64,000 nt of DNA from Ixodes scapularis (Eukaryota; Arthropoda; Arachnida; Ixodida; Ixodidae), in NCBI RefSeq assembly GCF_016920785.2, contig NW_024609884.1:80021346-80085345 (forward strand), given 5' to 3'. Every line of letters begins with the position of its first letter. Position 1 is the first letter of the stretch. The notes beneath the pieces were generated by a model. It was given only the letters and a program-made list of their open reading frames with translations. It was not told the DNA's origin and made no database searches. The position numbers and the translations under genes were made by a program. Shown here piece after piece: positions 51,430 to 61,980 of the stretch.

Positions 51430-52740
51430 GCTCAAACTAGGCTAATCTCTTTACAACCGTGCAGTAGCATCTCGTCGGGAGCTGCCGATAAAACTCGATT
51501 AATCGAGTGTCTGCGTTTTTAGTGCGGTTTGATCCAAAAACCTTTAAAAAAGAAAAGAAAAAAAAACAACGTATGCTTGCGTTTATAGCAGATATTCAGC
51601 CTCGGCCATATTATTCGGTTTTTTGACTGAACGAATAATAACACGTAAAACGACTTTTAGAGACGCCGCACAAATTTTGCGGGAAGATGGCGGTTAGATT
51701 AGGAAAGAGGCCCGCCGTGCGCACTTCGGTAGAAAGCCATCAAACACCGAACTAAAAAAAAAACAATGGTTATTATTTATTTTTTTCTGTAATGGAGGAA
51801 CCTCCTCTACCTCTAGTCTAGAGAAAGACTTCCGATACACATTGTAAGCATGTGAGTGGTTGACCAACTCCGTTGGCTGTTTGCCGGCAATTGGGTTTTC
51901 CGACGCTCCAGCAGTTCTCAGCTATGTTCTCAGGCGCTCTTCTTCGGCGTCTTGACTGGCACCAGCTGCGCGGCTGATCTGTGCTCGGTACAGAAACTTT
52001 CGCTCGCCGTTGCCTTGTTTATTCGATGGCGAAGGAGGGCATGCGGCGTTATATGGGAAAAGCGATAAGCTTGGGGATCCGGTCTACATTGCGATGGCAG
52101 ACGGACTTCGCCCCACGCCTGTTTCCCCCCGCTGGGATTCCTTTTCCGACATGGCATTTCTCTATATCGTGTCGGATGTTTTCTCTTTTGGCGCTCGCGT
52201 GCGCTTCTCATCCGGAGAGCCGACGACAAAGGCCCGCTAGCAGGCGGATCGGGGCGAATTGCTCGGCGCAGGTCTCTGCTTTCCTTCGTGGGGCTTTTCG
52301 AGTTCGCGCGTTCCGTCACAGTCGAAGAGACAGGCACAAGGAGCGTGCGTGTTCCGCTGCCGGTGGTTGCCCCCCATCGCTGACGCCGCCGTCGAGTTGG
52401 CGGTCGACGAGGGGAGGGCCAGCCAATTGGTGGGACTCGGGCATGGGATGACGCCGCGACACGTCATCCTTGGCTGTCTGGCCTCCAGCCGCTGGTTAGG
52501 GGGAACGCAGAATGCGGAGAGGGATGGGACTGAAGCGGCATCTGTTTGATGGCTCATCGGCGATATTGCGCCACCTTTATTGGGGACAGAGCCGGCTTCG
52601 TTCAGATGAGGACCGGGCAAGCGGCCGGTTCCCCAGAGGCGGGGGTCGTCGTGTGGACAGCGCCCACTAGCCTCTTTCATACATTTGATTGACTGCGAAA
52701 GTTTGGCATGTTTGTGCTGAAGAACAACAACAGAACGTTA
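51430..52740. other. Unassigned, GC-rich block 51950-52680
   Basis: Long overlapping frames on both strands of a GC-rich block (about 51950-52680) are mutually exclusive and show no motif. It could be a degenerate retroelement. Not called as a gene. Confidence 0.3.
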
Positions 52741-52760
52741 TGTGGTCCTTGGAACCTTAA

Positions 52761-52968
52761 AGCCGAGGTCACACTGCTTACGCATCGTACAAAAGACAGT
52801 CTGCAAAAACGATGCCACCGCAATAACCGTAGTTCGAGTGCCGCGTGCCAAGTTTTTGATTGAACTCATTGCCATGCGGCATTCGAAACAGGGATCTCGC
52901 GGTGACTCGCTTTCGAATCTGTATGCAGACTGTCATTTGTATGATGCATAAGCAGTGTGACCCCCGGC
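52761..52968. mobile_element. TTAA-flanked hairpin MITE (208 bp)
   Basis: TTAA (52757-52760), AGCCGAGGTCACACTGCTTA CGCATCGTAC; right end GATGCATAAGCAGTGTGACC CCCGGC, then TTAA (52969-52972). Complementarity extends inward (AGACAGTCTGCA with TGCAGACTGTC), so the whole unit folds. Confidence 0.75.
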
Positions 52969-53009
52969 TTAAGGGACACTCGCGTGACCCACAAGGCCTA
53001 AGGGCTGAG

Positions 53010-53665
53010 TGGAGAATAAAAATCAAGATTATTTAAATCGTGATTGAAATCGCACCGGTTTTCCTATGACGATTGAAATCAAGCCTTTCCCACAAAAATA
53101 TTCCCCCAAATATTATTGTTTGTTTACTGTTTGCCTGTCAGCTGATACTTTCTATGTATGTGCATTTGTTTTATGTTTAAATCAAATAAAAAAACAAGCA
53201 AGAAATATATATATATATATAGCAGAATGAAAATGAGTAAAAGGCGGTGCTCTTCTGGGCAAACCGGAGTTTGTCAGTTACGTATATTCGTATGCCAAGA
53301 AAATGAGAAAGCTGAAGGAAGAAACAAATACAAGGAAAATAATATCATATTTCAAGCAAATCTGAACAATAATACAAAATCTGAACAATAATACAAAATA
53401 GAAAAAAAAACTAGCTGCATTTGTTTTAGTATGGCTGGGTTTACATCATTAACAAGTTGTGCAATTAGACTGTACTTAAGATTTACAGTAATGCTTCCTT
53501 CCGCATGCTTTGCAGTGATCCTACAGACTGATCAGTCTATATGCCATGTTTAAAAATACATCGTGTTAAATAGTCACTTTTTTTCTAGCTGCAGTGATTT
53601 AAATCAAATAAATGATTTAAATCAATAAAATCTGATTTACTTGATTAAAAAAAATTTTATTTCTT
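53010..53665. repeat. TTTAAATC-rich repeat
   Basis: AATCAAGATTATTTAAATCG TG at the left and ATTTAAATCAAATAAATGAT TTAAATC at the right frame an AT-rich middle with a (TA)n run at about 53206-53221. The degenerate inverted ends resemble hAT-like AAATC repeats found in many animals. Boundaries are approximate. Confidence 0.5.
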
Positions 53666-54389
53666 ATTCTGCCTAGGAGTATGGGAGTCTCTAGCTTAAA
53701 GGAAGGGGGAAAGTGGCCTCCTAATTGCTGTTTTGTGTGGCTTGACCTGTAAACATGCGATCTGCGATGTGTAACTGCTTGCTTCCTTGTCATTTCTTTC
53801 TACTTGTTTTTTCTTTTTTTTTTTTTTTTCTTTGGAAGTTACCGAGCCGAGTTTCTTCACAGGATGGCGCCTCCTTTGATCAGCTAGTTTCGGCTCCGAA
53901 AATGCCTAGCGCCGACATGCCAGGAGAGCGCAGGAGGTTGCAAAGTTTTTTTCGGACCCCAGGACCCCTGAATTTCGCAGAGTTAACGTGTAGCCCTTGT
54001 GCATCCAGTCTATTCAATGTGTTTTCTTTCATTCATGTGATGTCGTCCTAAGTCACCTTTCCGTGCTAGTTTTTGTTGCCCGTGGCCAACCTAGCTTCCC
54101 TTTCACTGCAAGGCGAACCAGTTCCTAACGACCACGCCGTCGTTCTAGAGGGTCAGCTTTGTTCTTGGTGGATTTCCTCAACTCAAATTCCCAGGAACGA
54201 GCCACGGGGTATGAGACGGGGACGATCAAGCGCTCTTTTGTAGGTCTTGGAGAATGGCTATTCAACGTGGTCGTTGAAGATTCACCTCTTCTAAGGTATC
54301 TAATGACGAAAAAAAAAGGTGGTCCTTTGATATACCCCCCCCCCCCTCAAACGTCCCATATGCAGAATGCGTTATACGATGCGCAAATC

Positions 54390-54605
54390 TGAAGAGCGTG
54401 ACGTGCGCTGTCACATGACACCGTGATGTCACGTGACCTGACGTCCCGTTACACCATGACTCGACGCCCAACGTTACTGGATCTAGTAACGTTGAGGTCA
54501 CCGTGAAGACCACGACTGCGCACCGTGAGTAACGGACACCACGTGACCTGACGCACGTCACGTAGTAACGCAACCACGTGACACGACGAGCCACGTGTCC
54601 CGTAG
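54390..54605. repeat. Palindromic ACGT/CACGTG-rich block
   Basis: The centre is CAACGTTACTGGATCTAGTA ACGTTG (54469-54494). The flanks mirror each other loosely (CACGTGACCTGACGTCCCGT TAC with GTAACGGACACCACGTG). CACGTG occurs at least four times (near 54430, 54540, 54573, 54592) and GACGT/ACGTC several more. It is MITE-like in form. The E-box density is unusual. Confidence 0.6.
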
Positions 54606-55226
54606 TGGGGTTCCTCTAAATTTACCAAGAAGTTAGCCTGCTAAATTTAACTGATGACGGCTCGGTATACGGCGACGCGATGGCGACGTGACGCAAATAC
54701 CAATTTCGCTTCTGTTAAAATGCATTCTGCGTTATAAAGAAAATCGCTTATTGTGTGTACGAGCGAAGACCTCCATCGGAAGCTTGCCTCAGATCGTTGA
54801 ATTTTTTGTTTTGTTTGTTATTACTCTGCTCTATGTGCCACGCCGGGTACAGAACTGAATGTGGCGATGAGAATAATGTGTGTGCGTATAACCTCAATCG
54901 TAGTCATTCTGTTTTCTTAACCTTAAAGAGTTACCAACTGCTAAAAAAAAAAAAAAAAAGGATGAAAAGAGCTACATTTGGGATGGAGGCCGTCGGTGAT
55001 GTCGACGTGACTGATATCCGCATACATCTTGGCGTGACCTTTACGCAGGAGCTCCGCGCTGGCTCCAACGCAATAGTGAAGGGAAGGTGAAAGGATGCAG
55101 ACTCCTGACGTCTTTTATTCACCCTTGTACTGAATGGACCTTTTTCCAGTAAGCCTCTGCACAGGCGTATACCACCCTCTCCCCAGGCCTTGCCTCCAGC
55201 CAGTGATTTCCCTACACTCCCCCTAT
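54606..55226. other. Unassigned sequence
   Basis: A frame starting about 54755 has a hydrophobic stretch but no initiator ATG in good context and is broken by a poly(A) tract at 54943-54959. No gene is called. Confidence 0.35.
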
Positions 55227-55316
55227 GGGGGGGGGGGGGGGGAGGGAGGGGGGGGGGGGGGAGGGAGGGGAGGGGAGGGGGAGGGGGGGGGGGGGAGGGG
55301 GGGGGGAGGGGGGGGG
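55227..55316. repeat. 90-bp G-rich purine tract
   Basis: Almost uninterrupted G with scattered A (GGGGGGAGGGAGGGG patterns). It has many G-runs of four or more and can form G-quadruplexes or triplex DNA. Length may be unreliable because of sequencing slippage. Confidence 0.9.
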
Positions 55317-55389
55317 TGTACACCACCGCCTTGTTTCTCTAAAGGCACCCCCTAAAAAAAAAAATTGACTTGCTCTTTATGTTTATACA

Positions 55390-55655
55390 GCCTTGATGGA
55401 GATGCGCCTCAACGGGTAATCGGTCTCTTAGCTGTAGATGAGAAATTTAGCCAGTGCGGTACAACCGCTAACCTGGGATTTTCAACGTGCATCACGCAGT
55501 AGTGATCACACGAACGCGTGCCGGTACGAAACTCATCCAGATCGAAACGGGCGGGGGCGGCGGGGATCGAACCCAGGAGGTTCCCAGCGGAAGCTTTCGC
55601 TCCACGCTCCGAGCTGAGACGCGTTAGCCCACTCGGCCACTTCCTCCCTTTAAAG
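55390..55655 (-). mobile_element. tRNA-derived SINE, copy 4 (best preserved head)
   Basis: On the minus strand GTGGCCGAGTGGGCTAACGC G (A-box) is followed by GAGCGTGGAGCGAAAGCT, TGGGTTCGATCCCC (B-box), then ATCTGGATGAG, CACGCGTTCG and GCGGTTGTACCGCACTGGCT AAATTT. GGCCGAGTGG with a long variable arm indicates a tRNA-Ser/Leu origin. Confidence 0.8.
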
Positions 55656-55659
55656 GCAC

Positions 55660-56275
55660 CCCCTTAATTCGCAACGACTCTTCTATTCTCAATGCCCCCC
55701 CACGAGCCCCCCCTCCCCTTAAAAATTAACACCCCCCCCCCCCCCCCCTCCTAATTTCAATTCTTGGGGAAACCCTTGCTTCCAGCTGTCGCCATTTTTT
55801 TCGGAGGAGGTATTTCGTCAAATCAGACAAAACACGCGCAAAGAGTGGTGCTGACAGTGTTGATCGTGCGGGACGCACGACCAACATTGTCAGCATCTTT
55901 CTTTGCGCGTCCACGATGCTAATGTGTTCTGACGGGCGAAGGCACGTTGCCCTTCATTTGTAGTTCGCACACAAACTCCCAGATGGCGCTCGTTACTCAA
56001 AAAAGTCTCTGAAAAAGGTCCATTGTCCTTTGCTGCGTCCTTGATGCAGATCCCATTTCGGATTCGACGCTCTGGAGCTCGCCGACACGGTCTCGGTGGG
56101 GCTGTTGACCGCCTCTCCTGCGATTGAAAGCAGACATTGGTTAACCGGACATTACGAGCAGTTCCAAGCGCACCCGAGTGATCTGTGCATAGAGCCGCTT
56201 GGACCCATTTGGGGCCCCACCTTCCGGAGAGGAAGTTGACTTATTTATGACAGGATGGGGGATGCGAGAGAGAGA
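55660..56275. other. Unassigned, with a short inverted repeat near 55810-55915
   Basis: C-run at 55732-55748. CGCGCAAAGAGTGGTGCTGA CAGTGTTG (about 55831) is mirrored by CAACATTGTCAGCATCTTTC TTTGCGCG (about 55881), a hairpin of about 28-bp arms. No gene. Confidence 0.5.
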
Positions 56276-56279
56276 GAAA

Positions 56280-57125
56280 AAAAAAAAACTTTATTGACTG
56301 AGGAAATGGGTCAAGGGGAATAGGGGTCCTGGTTGTGGTGGTGGGCGAGGGGCCGAAGGCCCGTCCTCTCCTGGACGACTTCTCCTTGGTTTAAGTTGGT
56401 GGTCCCGTGGTGGCCGTCGACCGAGGCCTTCCGGCGACCTCTTCCGCCCTTTTGACCAGGCGGGCCTGTAAGTCCGGATCGGTGCTGCGAAGCGAGGCCT
56501 CCCACCTCTCCTCAGAATGGAGTTCAGGGAAGGGATCCTAGGGGCACGCTCAGGTGATGTGGGTCAGGTTGGCATGGGCGACACATACGGGGCACGCCGA
56601 GGTCGGGAAAAGGCTGCGGTGGATATGGGTCATGGTGGCCGGGTTGGGAAAAACTCCCGTCTGGAGCTGGCGCAAGACGTGGGAAGTTCTAAGCCAAGCG
56701 ATTTGTCCGCCTGCGGATAGATACGGTGGGAGAGAAGGTAATAGATGGTGATGTCTATAATATTCGATGAGACGGTCCCGCGCGGACCGGGCTCCGTGGT
56801 AGTAAGTCCTCCGGCTAGGCCGTGGGCCGCCTCGTTTCCCTCGAGCCCAGAATGCGCGGGGGTCCAGGTGAGTTGGACTTGGGATTGCGGGGGGTTTCTG
56901 CGCGAAATTTGGAGTGCCGTTGCGGATATCCGTCCGACGGCGAAATTTCGGAGAGCGGTTTTAGAATCGGTAATGATTGTTGCGTGGGTAGGGGGTGTAG
57001 AGAAGGGGATGCGAGACTGAAGGGTTTGTCTCATGAAGGGACTTCCGTAAGAGGACCGTTGCTTAACCTTTTGTTTATTGTGGTCCTCCTCACCCGGTTT
57101 GCTGGCTTCCAGTGTCAGGTGAAAG
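56280..57125 (-). pseudogene. LINE 3' end with RNase H domain
   Basis: On the minus strand the translation contains I-I-T-D-S-K-T-A-L-R-N-F, then Q-V-Q-L-T-W-T-P-A-H-S-G-L-E-G-N-E-A-A-H. These are the D-S-x2-A and P-x-H-S/A-G-x-x-G-N-E-x-A boxes of the RNase H domain in I/R1-type non-LTR retrotransposons. The downstream C-terminal region continues to about 56320 in shifting frames, followed by a T-rich 3' end (CAATAAAG at about 56290 in reverse). Only the 3' part is present, with frameshifts, as is usual for a truncated LINE copy. Confidence 0.8.
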
Positions 57126-57173
57126 CAAGCATAAACATAATAAAGTATTTGTATGTTAAAAAAATGAAAACCG

Positions 57174-57480
57174 TTTACAACTCCCTGTAACGCCGAATTA
57201 GAGCGCAGCTCTTGAGGAGGAGGAGGGGAAGGTATGGAAAGGAGGGCTATGCCCCTCCTCCTCTCCTGCGCGCCTCCCATTTAGGGGAAAAGTTTCTGCT
57301 AAATTTAGCGGGGAAATTTTTCCGCTGAAGTTAGCGGGGAAATTTTTCTTTAGCGGTGAAATGTTTCCGCTAAATTTAGCGTGGAAATTTACCCATAATG
57401 CACCGCGCGGTTACGCCGACGCCGACGGCGATGCCGACGCTGCTCAAGCCGGAAAAGGGCGCCTAAGAGCTGCGCTCTAA
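57174..57480. repeat. Dispersed element C, copy 2
   Basis: TTTACAACTCCCTGTAACGC, then TTAGAGCGCAGCTCTTGAGG (from 57198), ending GCGCCTAAGAGCTGCGCTCT AA. It matches copy 1 at 23487-23923 at both ends. The middle here is a set of four or so TTAGCGGGGAAATTTTTCC-like tandem units instead of the palindrome. Confidence 0.75.
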
Positions 57481-57744
57481 AAAGAAAAAAAAAACGCGAC
57501 TCTAAATTCTAGCACTTTCAAACATATTAGTTCTTCTTAATACGTGCATCTCTCTGCCTCTCTTTCTTATTAAACGTACGCTGTTGAATATACATTAAAC
57601 TCGGTGAGCCAATGACAACCCAAAACCACCCTCAAAATGAGAAAATTAGAAATTAGAAACTGAGTAATTGTGACGAAAACCATTAAACAATTTAACAGAA
57701 GTTAAAGGGTCGTACAACAATTTTTGTACTTAACTAAATACCGT
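57481..57744. other. Nothing recognised
   Basis: Short AT-rich stretch without a supportable feature. Confidence 0.4.
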
Positions 57745-58310
57745 ACAGAATGAAACTTTGACGTTCATAGCCTACAAAACACCTGTTAGTTTCTCTTCGC
57801 GCAATGCGCAGATGAAAAAGAAGAAGGAAAAAAGAGAAAAGCAAGCAGCGTTTACCCGCTCAAATCGCAGACGCACGATCTGGTGCCGATCACAGGTCGC
57901 CAATGTTCATCATTGGCGGGGTCGGCAGTGCACACGGCAGGCGATTAGGCGGTTAGGGTTCGGCTGGTTCCACTTGCTGTTCCCGTCACTGCAGCGACTT
58001 GACGCGAGTCACTGCCCGAATGCTCGTCGAGGCACTGATTGCCACGAGCCCAAGCGGAGTGTTCACGCATTGCCCATGTGCAATATATGAGCTCCATTTT
58101 AATATTGCCATCATAAGGTAATCCCCGTGTCTGCGAAAGCAATGCGATCCCCGTTACTTCCTCATCAGCTTTTGCGAAGGAGAGACTGAAAGAAAAAGTC
58201 CACTTTTACCCTTCAAGGGATCCCCTTCTTGGGTTGCGTGCGACGGTGCAAGTGTGCTTGGGTTACATAGAGCGTGTAAATTTGGCTTTTATAAAGTGCG
58301 AAACATTCTA
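57745..58310 (+). repeat. Dispersed repeat family B, copy 3
   Basis: Matches 16985-17875 in order and orientation: CCTACAAAACACCTGTTAG, CCCGTCACTGCAGCGACTTG, CCCGAATGCTCGTCGAGGCA, GGTAATCCCCGTGTCTG, GAGAGACTGAAAGAAAAAGT C. Roughly 70-75 per cent similar by eye. Confidence 0.6.
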
Positions 58311-60008
58311 ACTTTCTCTCGTTGCACGGCATCTTTGAAGATCCCACGCGATCCGATGACTTGGATGTCGGCATGGTGCCTCCTAGTGGATCCTTTCTGT
58401 TTCTTGCTGCATCAAAACAGAAGTGTCGTGAATCGATGACGTGTGCGGTTCTCCTTGTTCTCTGCAGTCTGCATCTCCATCTTCGTCTTCAATGGTCATT
58501 CGGGTTTCCATCAAACATCATCGTATGGCACCAAACGAAACCTAACCCAGCACGCCATAATACCTTCCTCGAAGTGAAAAGGTCGCCTCGCACGGAAAAC
58601 GTTTATCAACAAAGCCACCGCTGAATTTCAGGTCACTCACACAGTACAGCTACACTGTAGTACAGCTGCATGTTCAGCCGTCGAAAGTCTCCACTTCGAG
58701 AAGAACCAGAAGGCAACGAGAGAGAGGCCTCCACCACCGGGCTCTGTTTTTGAATGCGTCGAAAGAAGCGGCACAATGCAGTCGCAAAAACTGTTAAAAA
58801 AAAGAAGAAAAATGTTAACACAGAGTGTGTTAATGGACTGGATTTTATGCGAAAACTGTCTCGCTCGAGTAGTGCGAAAAAGTGTTAGACACAAGCCAAG
58901 GCATCATAAAGCATGGGCAGCCTAGTAAGTAATCAGAGAGAAGGCATTCTTAGTTATAATTAGGGTTCCGTGTTTTCCAAATTCGGATACAACCGATAAT
59001 ATCCCCCCCCCCCCAAAAAAAAAAAAAAAAAAAAAACACTCGCCGGTATTTTTTTTTTTTTTTTCAATTCGGATTTATTTGAAAATTTTCAAATGTGAAG
59101 CTACCATGGCGAAGAAAAAAGACAGTTTTTTTACAAATATGTTTGGTCAGAGCACAGGTTCAGTCAGCGGTCATCAGGAGAGGCTTTCCCAGATTCCTTC
59201 GAAATCTCGTATTATTAACCGAAGAAGGTTCACCGTTTATCCCGTCAGGGTTCGTTCAGGACAACGGGGTATTGTAATTTTGTGTCACGACACAAACCAC
59301 GATTTTTGTTTGCAGATTTAACTTCTTAGAGGTAGGTAGGGTTGTTATTTGATTCCCATAAAAGCTATGAACTCTTAGATTTCGTAGGAGGGACAGCTGA
59401 GGTTTCTATCTTACTACTCCACCCCGAGCAGCTGCAAGGAGAAGCGATAGAATACGATGAAAAGAAAACAGGCTTTCCAACATTCGGTGATTTTAATGTG
59501 TCTTTTAAATGCATTCAGCGTAATAAAACCGATTTAGATTTTTATCTGCTCAGGCGGTCAGTACACACGAATCTCTGTAAGCTGAAGATCTTTTTTTTTT
59601 GTGTGTGTGTTCAAGAAGTTGTGTACCCCAATATGTTTGCCCTTCCGGTCTTTTGGCCTGCACATATATGCTTAAAGAAATATATCAAATAAATAAACAA
59701 AAAGTACAAAAAAAAAAAAACGAAGTGAAGAAACGCGAAAGGCTCAAACGTGCGACCCCGGCGGCCGGGAAAAAAGTCAGTTTTTGCTAGCCTCTTTAAT
59801 GGTCAGTAACCTGAGCACAAAATATGCTTCAGACTCTCGCGGTTTGTGTATCTCTTCGCTCTAGCAATGCGCCGAAGTCTTTCTTAATATATATATTTTT
59901 TTCTTTTCGTGTCTAAACTTAAAATTGTTCCCGAAAAAATCCTGTCTGAGTTGAGACGAAGCCACCCATTTTTGTGATTCGACTTAGGGGTGTCTTGTGT
60001 TTCCACAG
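58311..60008. other. Unassigned sequence, homopolymer tracts
   Basis: C/A and T runs at 58984-59064. A frame starting ATGGCGAAGAAAAAAG at 59106 gives about 70 codons with no recognisable motif. Nothing is called. Confidence 0.35.
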
Positions 60009-60121
60009 CGGGAAGTTTGACAGGCCCCAAGGCGTCTGCCGTCTCCGCTGTAGAGGTGCTGCTGAACTTTATTGATCAAAAGGATGGCACGAAGGCCTAT
60101 AGTCGGTTACAAGTCAAGAAG
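60009..60121 (+). CDS. Exon-like segment ending in a MITE-supplied donor
   Basis: After TTTCCACAG, a frame reads G-S-L-T-G-P-K-A-S-A-V-S-A-V-E-V-L-L-N-F-I-D-Q-K-D-G-T-K-A. At 60098 it runs into the second copy of the 479-bp MITE, whose terminus supplies a good donor, AAGAAG|GTAGGA (60116-60126). Without the MITE the frame would meet a stop a codon later. It enters with two bases completing a codon and leaves in phase 0. The protein is not recognised; it may be a chance frame. Confidence 0.35.
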
Positions 60122-60576
60122 GTAGGAGAAGCTCCTCCCACAAGTGTGATGCGCCCGTTTCAAATCTCTCCGCAGTCGAAAGAAAAGTTCACTGGAAACG
60201 CTCTTTGTTCCGCTTCAATGGATTCCCACTTGTCTCCGATCCCACTTTTTAAGAAAGCGACCTTTGTATTCATCGGAGAGGGAACCGAGCCCTTGAAAGC
60301 TGCCTTTGTATCCATCGGGGGGGAAGCTAATCCCCGAAAGTCGTATTTGTTTCCGTCGGTGGGGGAGAACTCTAATCTCCCTCTCGTGCCTTCCACAATG
60401 CTAAGTAAAAGTCGAAAGATAAAGCAATTATGTACAGAAAGGCAAGACCCTCCTCGCGCGTGGGCCGCGACGTCACGGAAACGGTGGGACGCTATTGGAT
60501 GCAAAGGTGGCGGAGGGATATCTGATTCCCTTTGAGGGGCATTTGCCGCTACCTTCTTAACCTGTAACTGACTATA
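60098..60576. mobile_element. 479-bp MITE, copy 2
   Basis: TATAGTCGGTTACAAGTCAA GAAGGTAG at the left; CTACCTTCTTAACCTGTAAC TGACTATA at the right. It has the same length as copy 1 (2591-3069) and is nearly identical. The two copies lie 57 kb apart, suggesting recent activity. Confidence 0.85.
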
Positions 60577-60881
60577 ATATGAGTTGAGGTGTGGAGGGTT
60601 ACATGGGGATTCGTTACGGTGACGGCTTGCTTGGCAAACTACCACAGGGATAGTATCGTTTGAGGAGCATTAATTTCTGGGGGTACCTACTTCTCCAAGG
60701 TGGGGATGTTGGGCCGCGTGTGCTGTCTTCTCACTTGTTCCAAGCCGGGTACAGTCCCATAATTAATGGTGGATTGTAAGTCGCTGCATCTCGTGTCGCA
60801 TGTGCTGCACGTGATTGCCACTGGTGTTACGGTGGTGGTTTCTCTGTCGTCGTGGTCCGCTTCGTTATTGTTGGATGGCGG

Positions 60882-61075
60882 AAGCCAGTGCATACCACTG
60901 CTAGCCTGAGGCCTTAACGTGTACTCCACAGAACACGACCGCTCGCCGGTATGATGCTATCCAGATGAAAACGGGCAGGGGTGGGGATTGAACCATTGAA
61001 TCCTCTGTTTGTGCAGCACGAGCTTTCGTTTCACGTGCTCCAAGCGCCGGTGCCGTTAATGCACTAAGCCACAAA
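60882..61075 (-). mobile_element. tRNA-derived SINE, copy 5
   Basis: GTGGCTTAGTGCATTAACGG C, GGAGCACGTGAAACGAAAGC TCGTGCTGC, TGGTTCAATCCCCACCCCTG, ATCTGGATAGCATC and GGCCTCAGGCTAGCAGTGG on the minus strand follow the SINE order. An A-rich tract follows at 61075-61092. Confidence 0.7.
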
Positions 61076-61412
61076 TTTTTTTTTTTTTTTTTAAGTTGAG
61101 AGTTTAGCAGAACGAAACACAACAGTCACTGCCTACAACTACACTGCCGCTACTTTTTGGCTAGAATGTAAAAAGTCCCGCCGTTTGTGAGAGGACATCA
61201 AGGTGACCTGTTCATTAACGGGCAGTTTCCGTATATAGTTGTGTATACGCTCTGCGCTTGTTTTATAATTTAACCAAAATTTTCTTGCACGATTTTTGTA
61301 TCCTTATCGGTATGCCTCACTGACATTCGCGTTCTTCAGATATCGGTCACCGATCCCTCCTGATTTGATGATCGGTTACTTACGAATATGATTCTTCTTT
61401 CCTTCTTGACAG

Positions 61413-61629
61413 AAGTGCGTCCGGAAACGACTTGTGTTACAAATATGGCAGAGGTCTCCTAAGTTCCGGGCCTTTCTCTGAGCCCCTGCCTCTCTCTCCC
61501 GGAGCCTTGCTCGGGACGGGAAATAAAACGAACGGCGGCATCTGGCACCGCTTGAGCGTGGAGCCAGGCAAAATAAACCCTTTGAAGGCTGAGTACGTCG
61601 GGTCGACTCTTTACACAGCCGGAGGCTGA
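61413..61629 (+). CDS. Exon-like segment with stop, unrecognised gene
   Basis: A T-rich tract and TTGACAG precede an open frame of 71 codons: S-A-S-G-N-D-L-C-Y-K-Y-G-R-G-L-L-S-S-G-P-F through N-P-L-K-A-E-Y-V-G-S-T-L-Y-T-A-G-G and TGA. Its entry phase fits the exit phase of the exon-like segment at 28550-28779, which would imply a 32.6 kb intron. I do not recognise the protein. It may also be chance. Confidence 0.35.
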
Positions 61630-61976
61630 TCAGTTATCGTGTGTCTCTGGTCTGTCTGCCTCGCAAGTTGCGGTCGAGGAGCCGCGCTATTTGGACCTTG
61701 TTTTCCTCTGCTTTTTTGTGTTTGGTTTTCTTCTTACGGGATATTTCTTGCTTGCACGCCGATAAGAGAACTCGATGTTTAGAGACCAGAGCGCACCAAA
61801 GGCGGTATTTCAGCATGACCGCGGACGCGCGCGATGGACCGTGTCGAACGGAATCGTTCCACAATTTACGAAATACCGCGTTTTTGTTTTGTTTTAATTT
61901 TCCGCCGCCCGCGGATCAAACGACTTCCGGTTGCAAACATATGTTGCCGAAAAGAAAAAGGAAAGAATGGAGTACA
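61630..61976. other. Nothing recognised
   Basis: No supportable feature. Confidence 0.35.
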
Positions 61977-61980
61977 TTAA

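Noticed and set aside
51930..52680. Several 100-150-codon frames in a GC-rich block
   Set aside because: Mutually overlapping on both strands, no motif, no splice logic. GC-rich DNA gives long chance frames.
54755..55090. Frame with a signal-peptide-like hydrophobic start
   Set aside because: No ATG in a good context at the hydrophobic stretch, a poly(A) tract encodes a Lys run in the middle, and there are no splice sites or homology.
59079..59321. Lys/Ser/Arg-rich frame starting ATGGCGAAG
   Set aside because: About 70 codons without domain, codon evidence or splice context.
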